A stretch of 37,339 nt of DNA, taken from the IMG/VR virus record IMGVR_UViG_3300047178_000060, positions 1 to 37,339 of that record; one strand, given 5' to 3'. The notes beneath the pieces are model-generated. The model was given only the letters and a program-made list of their open reading frames with translations. It had not been told where the DNA came from and searched no databases. This document shows, piece by piece, positions 30,463 to 36,371 of the stretch. The stretch comes from a virus. The position numbers were made by a program, and so were the translations under genes. Every line of letters starts with the position of its first letter. Within the stretch, counting starts at the first letter, position 1.

Positions 30463-30966
30463 ATGAAAATCTTTCAGCAATTCGCCGCCAAAATGCTGCA
30501 AATAGGTGAACGCCGTTCACCAGATTTCGTCATCGGCGGTGCTGAAAAGCCGTACCTGCGCCGCTGGTGGCTCATTCCGCGCAACCGGTTTTTCAACATC
30601 TATTTGCACAACATCATGCGCAGCGACGATGACCGCGCGCTGCACGATCACCCTTGGATCAACCTCAGCATTTTGCTGCGCGGCGCTTATGTCGAGCATC
30701 TCCCACGCGGCTGGAAGCTGCGCCGGGCCGGGCAGTTCGTCCTTCGCGGCCCGCGCAGCGCCCACCGGCTGGAATTGATCACGCCGGAATTCTACCCGAA
30801 CACTTCCACGCTCTGCCCATACCTTGCAGGCGAATGCTGGACACTTTTCATTACCGGGCCGCGCCTGCGCACCTGGGGTTTCCATTGCCCGCAAGGCTTC
30901 GTGCCCTGGCAGGCTTTCACTGCGCCCGGTGCGACGGGCGAAATAGGCAAAGGATGCAATCAATAA
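30463..30966 (+). CDS. Cupin-like protein
   Basis: A 167-residue protein with a probable cupin barrel. YLRRWWLIPRNRFFNIYLHNIMRSDDDRALHDHPWINLSILLRGAY (about residues 31-77) has the H-x-H pair (HDHPW) and following Gly of the first cupin motif. RAGQFVLRGPRSAHRLEL (about 89-106) gives the His of the second motif, and WTLFITGPRLRTWGFHC closes the barrel. Cupins with these His residues often bind a metal; the reaction is unknown. Homologues occur in phage accessory regions. The palindrome at 30505-30521 lies in its early codons (GERRS). The stop overlaps the next ATG. Confidence 0.75.
   Translation: MKIFQQFAAKMLQIGERRSPDFVIGGAEKPYLRRWWLIPRNRFFNIYLHNIMRSDDDRALHDHPWINLSILLRGAYVEHLPRGWKLRRAGQFVLRGPRSAHRLELITPEFYPNTSTLCPYLAGECWTLFITGPRLRTWGFHCPQGFVPWQAFTAPGATGEIGKGCNQ
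30505..30521. repeat. GAACG-S-CGTTC palindrome, copy 6 (coding)
   Basis: GGTGAACGCCGTTCACC, a 17-bp perfect palindrome in the early part of the cupin-like gene. Confidence 0.8.
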
Positions 30967-31076
30967 TGGCAAACTCTCGACCATTCCTCGATTTTTTACG
31001 CGAGCAACGCAACCGTGCCTCCCGCTCACCGGCAAAGCCAAAAACCGACCGGCTCGGCCTCAAACTGGATCAATAA
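30966..31076 (+). CDS. Very small hypothetical basic protein
   Basis: A 36-residue open frame, MANSRPFLDFLREQRNRASR, then SPAKPKTDRLGLKLDQ, whose ATG overlaps the upstream stop (TAATG). It is basic and helical at the N-terminus. The tight coupling is the main support; it has no recognised family. Confidence 0.5.
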   Translation: MANSRPFLDFLREQRNRASRSPAKPKTDRLGLKLDQ

Positions 31077-31087
31077 GGAAATCCAAC

Positions 31088-31327
31088 ATGTTTTCAAAGG
31101 AAAATACCCAGCGCCTGCATCAGGCGCTAGGCCGCGCAATCTCCGCTCAGGACCATGTTTCCATGCTGAAGGGCGAGGTTGCAGGCTACCAGAAGCAGCT
31201 CACCGAAGCCGAAGCCGAGATGACACGCCGGCAGGCGGAAGTCGATGAGTTGATCGAAGAGTTCAGCCTCGCCGAACCGGCGTCAACCGACGACGCCGGC
31301 GCGGCAACAGACAAGGAAGGTGAATAG
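31088..31327 (+). CDS. Small coiled-coil protein upstream of ParB
   Basis: A 79-residue protein with a long amphipathic coiled-coil stretch (HQALGRAISAQDHVSMLKGEVAGYQKQLTEAEAEMTRRQAEVDELIEEF, about residues 11-60) and an acidic Ala/Asp tail. A good ribosome site (AAGGAAAT) precedes the ATG. It is placed three bases before the ParB-like gene, so it may act with that protein, but no motif shows this. Confidence 0.6.
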   Translation: MFSKENTQRLHQALGRAISAQDHVSMLKGEVAGYQKQLTEAEAEMTRRQAEVDELIEEFSLAEPASTDDAGAATDKEGE

Positions 31328-31329
31328 CC

Positions 31330-32628
31330 TTGCCCCCGAGCAAACTGAACGAAGCCCAGGTGAGAGACATCCGCGACCGCATGGCCGCTGATGCCTCGCT
31401 CACCATCACCAGCGAGGCGCGCAAGGCCGGCATCGACCGCGCCAACCTCTCCCGCGCGCTGGAGAAGCTGAAAGCTGCCGAAGCCCCCGGCACGTCCGGC
31501 GCCGGCGGCGACGCCGGGCTGGCGATGCTCTCCTATGAGAGCATTTCCACCTCCTCGCTGAACCCGCGCAAAACTTTCGACCCTGGCGAGCTGGACGAGC
31601 TCGCCGACAGCATCGCCGTCAACGGCCTGCTGCAGAACCTGGTGGTGCGCGATGGCCCGGATGGCCGGTTCATCCTGGTGGCTGGCGAGCGCCGCTTCCG
31701 CGCCATCGGCCAGCTCCACGCCGAAGGCCGCTGGGACGGCCCCATCCCCTGCCTGGTCATCGAGGCAGACGACGCCTCGCACCTCGCCCTGGCTCTGCTG
31801 GAAAACCTCCACAGACAGGACGTGGCGCCGCTGGAGGAGGCCGACGCCTTCGCCCAGCTCCAGGCCCTGGACCCCGCCACCTGGACCGCCCAGGCCATCG
31901 CCACACGCATCGGCCGCACCAGCCGCTACGTGTACCAGCGCCTCTCGATGGCCAAAGACTTGTGCGAGGACGCCAAAACCCTGCTCGCCGCCGGCATGCT
32001 GCACGTGGAAGGCGCGCGCCTCCTCGCCGCCCAGCCGCTCGACGTGCAGGAGCAGATCATCGGTGAGAGGTGGCCCAACTGGCGCGATTCCGAGACCGAC
32101 CCTGATCTGCTGGATATCGTCATCGAAGAGGACGACGAACCGCTCTCCACCATCGAGATCCGACGCGAAATCGGATACCAAGAACGCCGCGCCGCCGCGG
32201 AAAAAGCGAGGCAGGAGCGCATCGCCGCCCTCGCAGCACAGCCCGCCGGCCAACCCGCACCCGACGATGAAGCGGATGAGGACGACAACAACGACGACGT
32301 CGACGAGGAGACGCCGGAAGAAAAATCCGAGCGCCTCAAAAAACAGGCCGACCGCGAGGAGGCATGGCGCAAGCAAAGTGAAGCCGCCGAGGCCAAGCGC
32401 GCCGAGACGATGGCGAAGTTCACCGCCGTCGCCTACAAACTCCCGACCGACTACGCCACGCCCGAGGCCGCAGCCACCGGCAACACCTGCAAGGACGGCT
32501 GCAAATTCCGCCTCATGCTGGTCTACACCGCGCCGCACGAATTCCACGTCTGTATGAACCCTGACTCGCCCCGCGCCGGCCTGCTCACCGGCGAGGACCA
32601 GGCCGGCCGCGACTGCTTCAAAGTCTGA
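31330..32628 (+). CDS. ParB-family DNA-binding protein
   Basis: A 432-residue ParB-like protein. The order is an N-terminal HTH-like segment (LNEAQVRDIRDRMAADASLTITSEARKAGIDRANLSRALEKL, residues 6-48), the ParB N-terminal domain (LNPRKTFDPGELDELADSIAVNGLLQNLVVR, GERRFRA 119-125, ENLHRQD 158-164), the central HTH (AQAIATRIGRTSRYVYQRL, about 187-205), an acidic/Ala linker, and a C-terminal four-Cys segment (CKDGCKFRLM, HVCMNPDSPRAGLL, RDCFKV). The GERR and ENxxR motifs are those used for CTP binding in ParB clamps. No ParA is encoded. The TTG start at 31330 is needed to keep the N-terminal HTH. The product may bind the repeated palindromes of this genome. Confidence 0.85.
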   Translation: MPPSKLNEAQVRDIRDRMAADASLTITSEARKAGIDRANLSRALEKLKAAEAPGTSGAGGDAGLAMLSYESISTSSLNPRKTFDPGELDELADSIAVNGLLQNLVVRDGPDGRFILVAGERRFRAIGQLHAEGRWDGPIPCLVIEADDASHLALALLENLHRQDVAPLEEADAFAQLQALDPATWTAQAIATRIGRTSRYVYQRLSMAKDLCEDAKTLLAAGMLHVEGARLLAAQPLDVQEQIIGERWPNWRDSETDPDLLDIVIEEDDEPLSTIEIRREIGYQERRAAAEKARQERIAALAAQPAGQPAPDDEADEDDNNDDVDEETPEEKSERLKKQADREEAWRKQSEAAEAKRAETMAKFTAVAYKLPTDYATPEAAATGNTCKDGCKFRLMLVYTAPHEFHVCMNPDSPRAGLLTGEDQAGRDCFKV

Positions 32629-32894
32629 TGCGCGTCCACGCCATCCCGCACATCAACATGCCCTACGGGGCCGCACATCTCATCAACAAGATTCTCGCGG
32701 ACCCACGGTGCACCACAGACCACATCCTCATCACCGCCGACGCGCTCGACGCCACGGCAAACGACCTGCCACCGGACTCTCACTTTTCCCCCACCATGCG
32801 CGCGAACGCCGTTCAATTACGCCAGGTGGCCCACCTCTACGCCCAGCCCCGCGGCAACAAACTGGGCGATTTCGACGGGAGCTTATCGCCATGA
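32628..32894 (+). CDS. Hypothetical protein after the ParB-like gene
   Basis: An 88-residue protein (MRVHAIPHINMPYGAAHLINKILADPRCTTDHILITADALDATANDLPPDSHFS...). The ATG overlaps the upstream stop (TGATG). It has a helical His-rich first part and no recognised domain. A copy of the GAACGCCGTTC core lies in its coding sequence (32804-32814). Confidence 0.6.
   Translation: MRVHAIPHINMPYGAAHLINKILADPRCTTDHILITADALDATANDLPPDSHFSPTMRANAVQLRQVAHLYAQPRGNKLGDFDGSLSP
32804..32814. repeat. GAACG-S-CGTTC core, copy 7 (coding)
   Basis: GAACGCCGTTC, 11 bp, codes for ANAVQ within the gene after parB. The flanks do not extend the symmetry, so it is the weakest copy type. Confidence 0.55.
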
Positions 32895-33124
32895 AATCCT
32901 TCCCCTGGACCCTCACCGGCAAGGTCAAACTTTCTCGCGGCCTATGCGGCTGGCCGATCTGGCACGTGCAGGAAATGCGCGAGATCAGCCGCCGCCAGAA
33001 CAACGGGGGCCATCAACCTCATATCGTTACCGTCAAAACCCGCTGGCGCTTGGCCACCTACGAAGACCTCATGGCCACGCCGCTCAAAACCAACCAGCCG
33101 AATGTGAGCCCCGGAAATGGCTGA
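32891..33124 (+). CDS. Hypothetical 77-residue protein
   Basis: The ATG overlaps the upstream stop by four bases. The sequence MKSFPWTLTGKVKLSRGLCGWPIWHVQEMREISRRQNNGGHQ... is Trp- and Arg-rich and probably forms a small beta/alpha fold; an N-terminal Trp-containing segment and C-terminal Lys/Pro-rich tail are visible. No family recognised. It overlaps the excisionase-like gene by eight bases. Confidence 0.58.
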   Translation: MKSFPWTLTGKVKLSRGLCGWPIWHVQEMREISRRQNNGGHQPHIVTVKTRWRLATYEDLMATPLKTNQPNVSPGNG

Positions 33125-33512
33125 AAAACTCTATACCCTCGCCGACGCGCTCGACCAGCTGCGCGGTGCGATCGGCAAGACCAAGCTTGTCGCCCACCTC
33201 AAAGCTGTGCCACGTTTTGCCGGCGGTCCTACCCACCGCAAAAACGGCGCCAAATACCTGTTTACCGAGGCCGATATCGGCCGGATCGTGGAGAGTTTAG
33301 CATGCCCGGTGCCAGAGGAATCAAGCACGTCAAGCGCCCCGGCAGCGACATGTGGTACGCTCGCGGGTCAGTCCGAGGACAGCCTGTTTTTGAAAGTACG
33401 GGCACAACTGATGAAGAATCAGCGCGCGCCTACTGCGCCAAGCGCGAGGCCGAAATCTGGCAAAGGTCGATCTTTGGCACTCGTGCCACGGTCACCTTCA
33501 CCCACGCCGTAG
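33117..33512 (+). CDS. Excisionase-like HTH protein overlapping the integrase gene
   Basis: A 131-residue protein. Residues 1-60 (MAEKLYTLADALDQLRGAIGKTKLVAHLKAVPRFAGGPTHRKNGAKYLFTEADIGRIVES) fit the winged HTH of AlpA/MerR-type excisionase proteins that occur directly before tyrosine integrases in alphaproteobacteria. The remaining residues are Ser/Pro/Arg-rich and encoded in a second frame over the first 211 bp of the integrase gene. That tail may be disordered; similar long overlaps are common in this gene pair. It probably controls recombination direction. Confidence 0.68.
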   Translation: MAEKLYTLADALDQLRGAIGKTKLVAHLKAVPRFAGGPTHRKNGAKYLFTEADIGRIVESLACPVPEESSTSSAPAATCGTLAGQSEDSLFLKVRAQLMKNQRAPTAPSARPKSGKGRSLALVPRSPSPTP

Positions 33513-34375
33513 CAGCCTACATCGCGTCGAAGAAGCTCTCACCATCGGATAGCAAGCGCGTCGACAACCTGGTGCTGCATTTCAAAGCCACGAAACTGGA
33601 CAAGATCGACCAGGAGGCGCTCGACCGCGCCTATGCGGTGCTGCTTCCGGCCGGCGCCTCGAACGCCAATAAAACACGGACCGTCCTGGCCCCACTCCGC
33701 ACAATCCTGAATTTTGCCGCCCGGCGCAAATGGTGTGATGTCCCGAAATTTGACGTACCGCCCAAATCTCCGCCCCGTGTGGCCTATTTGCTGCCGGAAC
33801 AGGTCACCAGCCTCATCCAGCATGCCGCGCCGCACCTGCGCCCGCTGATCGCGTTCTGCGTCTATACCGGCGCGCGCATGTCCGAGGCGCTCGAGCTGGA
33901 ATGGGATCACATCGACCTCTTCGCAAACCGCGTCACATTCTGGAAAACCAAAGGCAAGCGCGCCCGCCGCTACAATATGCCCCCAGCTGCTGTCGCCACG
34001 CTCAGCGCCATCTCGCACCGCGAGGGCCATGTGTTCCTTGTCCCGGCAATCATCAACAAAAATGGCGAGACCATCATTAAGGCCCATCCTTTCCATAATA
34101 ATGAGCGCCAGGCCGGTGGCCAGATCAAAACCGGCTGGGCCAGCGCATGCAAACGTGCCGGCATCACCGGCTTCCGGCCGCACGATCTGCGCCATACCTG
34201 GGCGAGCTGGCAATACTGCCTCCACAAGGATCTGATGAAGGTCCGCGATGACGGCGGCTGGCAAAGCACAGACCAGGTCGAAATCTACGCCCACCTGATC
34301 CCCGATGCCTACCGCACTCAGATTGACTCCCTGCTGAACGGCGTTCCAGCCGCAGCGACCCGAAAGGAAGCATGA
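33302..34375 (+). CDS. Tyrosine-recombinase integrase
   Basis: A 357-residue phage integrase. The N-terminal arm-binding part (KRPGSDMWYARGSVRGQPVFESTGTTDEESARAYCAKREAE, residues 12-51) is a typical integrase-like start, followed by a core-binding helical domain (about 60-155). Catalytic residues are R192 in TGARMSEALELEW, K217/K219 in WKTKGKRARR, H294 and R297 in RPHDLRHTW, W320 in GGWQS and Y329 in QVEIYAHL. The complete set suggests an active enzyme for integration at a tRNA gene. A GAGAG site precedes the ATG. The palindrome core at 34336-34346 lies in its last codons. Confidence 0.93.
   Translation: MPGARGIKHVKRPGSDMWYARGSVRGQPVFESTGTTDEESARAYCAKREAEIWQRSIFGTRATVTFTHAVAAYIASKKLSPSDSKRVDNLVLHFKATKLDKIDQEALDRAYAVLLPAGASNANKTRTVLAPLRTILNFAARRKWCDVPKFDVPPKSPPRVAYLLPEQVTSLIQHAAPHLRPLIAFCVYTGARMSEALELEWDHIDLFANRVTFWKTKGKRARRYNMPPAAVATLSAISHREGHVFLVPAIINKNGETIIKAHPFHNNERQAGGQIKTGWASACKRAGITGFRPHDLRHTWASWQYCLHKDLMKVRDDGGWQSTDQVEIYAHLIPDAYRTQIDSLLNGVPAAATRKEA
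34336..34346. repeat. GAACG-S-CGTTC core, copy 8 (coding)
   Basis: GAACGGCGTTC in the last codons of the integrase (LLNGVP). Central base is G and one flank base pair extends it imperfectly. Confidence 0.55.
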
Positions 34376-34424
34376 CGCAAAAAGCCGTCGCAATTCAATC
34401 GATGGTTTTCGATAATTCAGAGAC

Positions 34425-34481
34425 GACATGGCTAGGTTTGGCCGCCGAAAAGCCGAGATTTCGCACTCGGCCTGCCATGTC
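34425..34481. other. Nested inverted repeats downstream of the integrase
   Basis: GACATGGC and GCCATGTC enclose a 41-base segment that itself contains GCCGAG and CTCGGC around an 8-base loop. The end reads CCATGTC-C-CCA, so the outer stem looks like a tRNA acceptor with a CCA, but the inner part is far too short for a cloverleaf. It could be an integrase terminator or a decayed tRNA-like remnant. No long T-run follows. Confidence 0.4.
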
Positions 34482-34495
34482 CCCACATTCATTAG

Positions 34496-34508
34496 TGAAC
34501 GCCGTTCA
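34496..34508. repeat. GAACG-S-CGTTC palindrome, copy 9 (intergenic)
   Basis: TGAACGCCGTTCA, 13-bp palindrome with a central C, in the leader of the four-Cys gene, 17 bases before its ATG. This copy is in a promoter-like location. Confidence 0.75.
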
Positions 34509-34525
34509 TACTGGAGCCAAACGAC

Positions 34526-35053
34526 ATGACTGGAAATGAGGACGATAAGGACTACAAACATACTCGCGAAGATGCAGCACAAGAGTATGCCGGAGATGGA
34601 GATATGTGGGTCCATCAAGGCTGCGCCACGTGTGAATTCTGGAAATTTATTCAATATGACGCGCACAAAAAATATGGCGGTTTCTGCAGACGACATACAC
34701 CCAAGATCATCGTAATTGACCTCAACCAGGAAACTCGCTTCCCATACACCAAATTTGATACATGGTGCGGCGAGTATAAAATCGATCAAAGGATCATGTT
34801 CCGCTATAACGCTACACAGCTGCGAGACAGAATTTTGGATGATTTTATTAGAACATTAACCACAACAAATGAAAGAAAACCCTATTTAGAGATGATCGGT
34901 AAGCTCGGCATCTCCACGGCATTCGATCTTGAATTTATTACCGACGACCAAATTGCTGAATTCGATGATTCTGGCAGGTGCCTTGAGAAACTTCGCGCTT
35001 GGCACCCCTTTCACCCCGGAAAGCCTTATATGTATGATCCACTAGAAGACTAG
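34526..35053 (+). CDS. Four-cysteine (CxxC...C...C) protein of unknown function
   Basis: A 175-residue protein. Residues about 33-84 carry CATCEFW, GFCRRHTP and FDTWCGEY, the spacing of a small zinc-ribbon-like domain found in many hypothetical bacterial and phage proteins (often ending WCGEF/W). The C-terminal part has helices and an Asp/Glu-rich stretch (ISTAFDLEFITDDQIAEFDDS). Its DNA is clearly more A/T-rich than its neighbours, suggesting a recent acquisition. A CTGGAG ribosome site precedes the start. It lies between the integrase and the attachment region, a frequent place for lysogenic-conversion genes. Confidence 0.7.
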   Translation: MTGNEDDKDYKHTREDAAQEYAGDGDMWVHQGCATCEFWKFIQYDAHKKYGGFCRRHTPKIIVIDLNQETRFPYTKFDTWCGEYKIDQRIMFRYNATQLRDRILDDFIRTLTTTNERKPYLEMIGKLGISTAFDLEFITDDQIAEFDDSGRCLEKLRAWHPFHPGKPYMYDPLED

Positions 35054-35061
35054 GTGAGGCG

Positions 35062-35322
35062 ATGGTACATAAATCAGATGACATCAAGAGTAACCATGCG
35101 ACGGCTACGGCGGTCATATGGATTGTCAGCGAAGCGGAGGCGGCGCGGCGCCTGAATTTAGGTCAACGCACATTGCAGGAGCAACGCCTCCGTGGGACCG
35201 GTCCACGTTTTATCCGACTTGGCTCACGCCGGATCGGCTATGATTTAAGGGATTTGGACGCAGGGATTAGCGCGCGGCGAGTCACGTCGACCAGCGCTAC
35301 CTGTCAGACCGATAGTGCATGA
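35062..35322 (+). CDS. AlpA-like helix-turn-helix protein
   Basis: An 86-residue protein with a helix-turn-helix-type core (WIVSEAEAARRLNLGQRTLQEQRLRGTGPRFIRLGSRRIGYDLRDLDAGI, about residues 20-69) that matches the AlpA/excisionase MerR-like pattern (xxEAAxxLxxxxxTLxxxRxxGxGPxFxxxGxRxxYxxxDLxxxI). The last 16 residues are Ser/Thr-rich. It lies eight bases after the four-Cys gene. Beside a second excisionase-like gene, it may control excision or an early promoter. Confidence 0.75.
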   Translation: MVHKSDDIKSNHATATAVIWIVSEAEAARRLNLGQRTLQEQRLRGTGPRFIRLGSRRIGYDLRDLDAGISARRVTSTSATCQTDSA

Positions 35323-35371
35323 GATTGACCAAATCTGGCCAATCCAGGCCGCATTGTGCTATTATAATTTA

Positions 35372-35483
35372 GCGTCTGCTGTGCCGGAGCGGTTTAACGG
35401 TGAGTTCAGCAAGACATGGGTGTGCCGGCTGAACCGGCGATACACGGGTGCCGTCGGTTCGAGACCCACCAGCAGACGCGCCA
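35372..35483 (+). tRNA. tRNA-Ser-like element with 10-bp acceptor helix (atypical or pseudo-tRNA)
   Basis: GCGTCTGCTG and CAGCAGACGC (35372-35381 / 35470-35479) form a perfect 10-bp acceptor helix, followed by G35480 and an encoded CCA. T8-G9 are in place, then a class-II-type D-arm (CCG, loop GAGCGGTTTAA, CGG). The T-arm has loop TTCGAGA and a stem with one C-C mismatch. The anticodon-plus-variable part is 51 bases, longer than normal, and has two rival folds: GTTCAGC/GCTGAAC, or GCCGG-CTGAA-CCGGC with TGA in the loop (Ser anticodon but C at position 33). The G73 and the D-arm support serine type. It may be a decayed gene or a structured RNA; a canonical tRNA is unlikely. Confidence 0.6.
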
Positions 35484-35492
35484 AACCCCACT

Positions 35493-35510
35493 CGTGCACC
35501 ATCCGTGCAG
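35493..35510 (+). repeat. 18-bp direct repeat, copy A (candidate integrase arm site)
   Basis: CGTGCACCATCCGTGCAG, repeated exactly at 35713-35730 in the same direction, about 220 bp apart. Each copy contains two CGTGCA units. The copies flank the tRNA-Thr half, as P and P' arm-type integrase sites flank an attP core. Confidence 0.72.
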
Positions 35511-35566
35511 ACGTTTTTCTAATCAGGCTTAACATATTGCAATCGCTTTGCGATTTAGGAAGCTTG

Positions 35567-35610
35567 CTCTTCATTACCAATGAAGTGCTCTACCCCTGAG
35601 CTATGACAGC
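35567..35610 (-). pseudogene. 5' half of tRNA-Thr(GGU); candidate attP core
   Basis: On the minus strand the 44 bases read as tRNA-Thr from base 1 to the variable loop: acceptor strand GCTGTCA, T8-A9, D-arm GCTC...GAGC, anticodon stem CTTCA/TGAAG with loop TTGGTAA (anticodon GGT), then AG. The sequence after that does not continue as a tRNA, so it is a 5' half and cannot be charged. The natural reading is the identity block with a host tRNA-Thr gene used for integration, with crossover in the anticodon arm. Upstream (35611-35670) there is a weak promoter-like stretch. Confidence 0.78.
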
Positions 35611-35712
35611 ATAAGCGCGGATAACGGCGCGGTTCCTATACTTTCCATCCATGCGGCGCAAGTGCCAGCACGCGCGAATTTGTGGACAAAAGCGCAACTG
35701 CACGTCCTTATC

Positions 35713-35730
35713 CGTGCACCATCCGTGCAG
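35713..35730 (+). repeat. 18-bp direct repeat, copy B (candidate integrase arm site)
   Basis: Exact second copy of CGTGCACCATCCGTGCAG. An inverted half (CTGCACG) lies nearby at about 35699-35705. Confidence 0.72.
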
Positions 35731-35750
35731 TCCGTTCGCGACTTGTTCTG

Positions 35751-35765
35751 GTGAACGGCGTTCAC
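35751..35765. repeat. GAACG-S-CGTTC palindrome, copy 10 (after the endolysin gene)
   Basis: GTGAACGGCGTTCAC, a 15-bp palindrome with a central G, 12 bases after the endolysin stop on the minus strand. It lies at the end of the late operon and next to the attachment region. Confidence 0.8.
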
Positions 35766-35777
35766 AACCAGCCCATA

Positions 35778-36296
35778 TCACGAATTCGTGAGCATCGCCC
35801 GTGCCGCATCCTGCGCCCTAAAAGCCCGCTGCATCCAGCCGTTCCCGAACTGCCCATAGCCCGGCAGCTGCTGGTAATAAGCCACATGGCTATACGTCAG
35901 GGTCATGATCAGCCCGGACACATCGCCGCCGCCCAACGCGGCCAGCGTGGCTGGGCCGATGTTGCCGTCCTGCGCCACACCCAGCACGCCCTGGAGTCGC
36001 TGTACCGACCGCTCAGGCCCGGCGTTGACGCCAAAATCAAACACGATCAGGTCGAGGGCGACCGGCAGCTCGTCCCCGCGAATCGGTGCCCAGTAATCCG
36101 GCTGATAGATCGCCTCAGCCTGCGCATCCGTGAGCGCCTGCACGTCCTGTACCGTCGCAGGCCGCCCCAGCACGCGCGAGAGCGTGGCCATAGTGATGCC
36201 ATGGTTCGTGGCACCGCCAGGGTCGCCTTGCACATTGCAAAAGCCCCCCTCCGCCGCGAGCGTGAACCCGCAGCAACGGATGAAATTTCCGAGCAT
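35778..36296 (-). CDS. Endolysin (GH108-type muramidase with peptidoglycan-binding domain)
   Basis: A 172-residue endolysin. The N-terminal GH108 signature is FTLAAEGGFCNVQGDPGGATNHGIT (residues 11-35, catalytic Glu16), followed by RPATVQDVQALTDAQAEAIYQPDYWAP. The C-terminal half has FDFGVNAGPERSVQRLQGVLGVAQDGNIGPATLAAL, the PG-binding-3 pattern. It cleaves the glycan strand of peptidoglycan at lysis. No signal peptide is seen, so release depends on the holin. AAGGATATCAG precedes the ATG. It is the last gene of the late operon, next to the attP region. Confidence 0.92.
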   Translation of the reverse strand: MLGNFIRCCGFTLAAEGGFCNVQGDPGGATNHGITMATLSRVLGRPATVQDVQALTDAQAEAIYQPDYWAPIRGDELPVALDLIVFDFGVNAGPERSVQRLQGVLGVAQDGNIGPATLAALGGGDVSGLIMTLTYSHVAYYQQLPGYGQFGNGWMQRAFRAQDAARAMLTNS

Positions 36297-36336
36297 CTGA
36301 TATCCTTTAATGTGAGAGCGCCGCTCAACCGGCCCG

Positions 36337-36367
36337 GCCAGTGCTCAAGGAATCCTTGATAACTGGC
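36337..36367. other. Nested hairpin between XhlA-like and endolysin genes
   Basis: GCCAGT and ACTGGC enclose a second perfect stem, TCAAGG-AAT-CCTTGA. It lies in the 75-bp leader of the endolysin gene and could tune its expression or mark an RNA-processing point. No T-run follows on the minus strand. Confidence 0.45.
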
Positions 36368-36371
36368 GCGC

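Noticed and set aside
31186-32547. A 453-residue minus-strand frame over parB
   Set aside because: Composition is Gly/Val/Leu-rich and without domain; it is the complement of a well-defined ParB sequence.
33539-34789. A 416-residue minus-strand frame over the integrase
   Set aside because: It runs antisense to intact catalytic motifs of the integrase and shows no family pattern.
35315-35599. A 94-residue plus-strand frame over the tRNA-like and att region
   Set aside because: It crosses the tRNA-like RNA and the tRNA-Thr half; no ribosome site or domain is present, and composition fits non-coding DNA.
35567-35610. A complete tRNA-Thr gene
   Set aside because: The sequence after the anticodon arm does not form a variable loop, T-arm or acceptor 3' strand, and no matching 3' half lies downstream.
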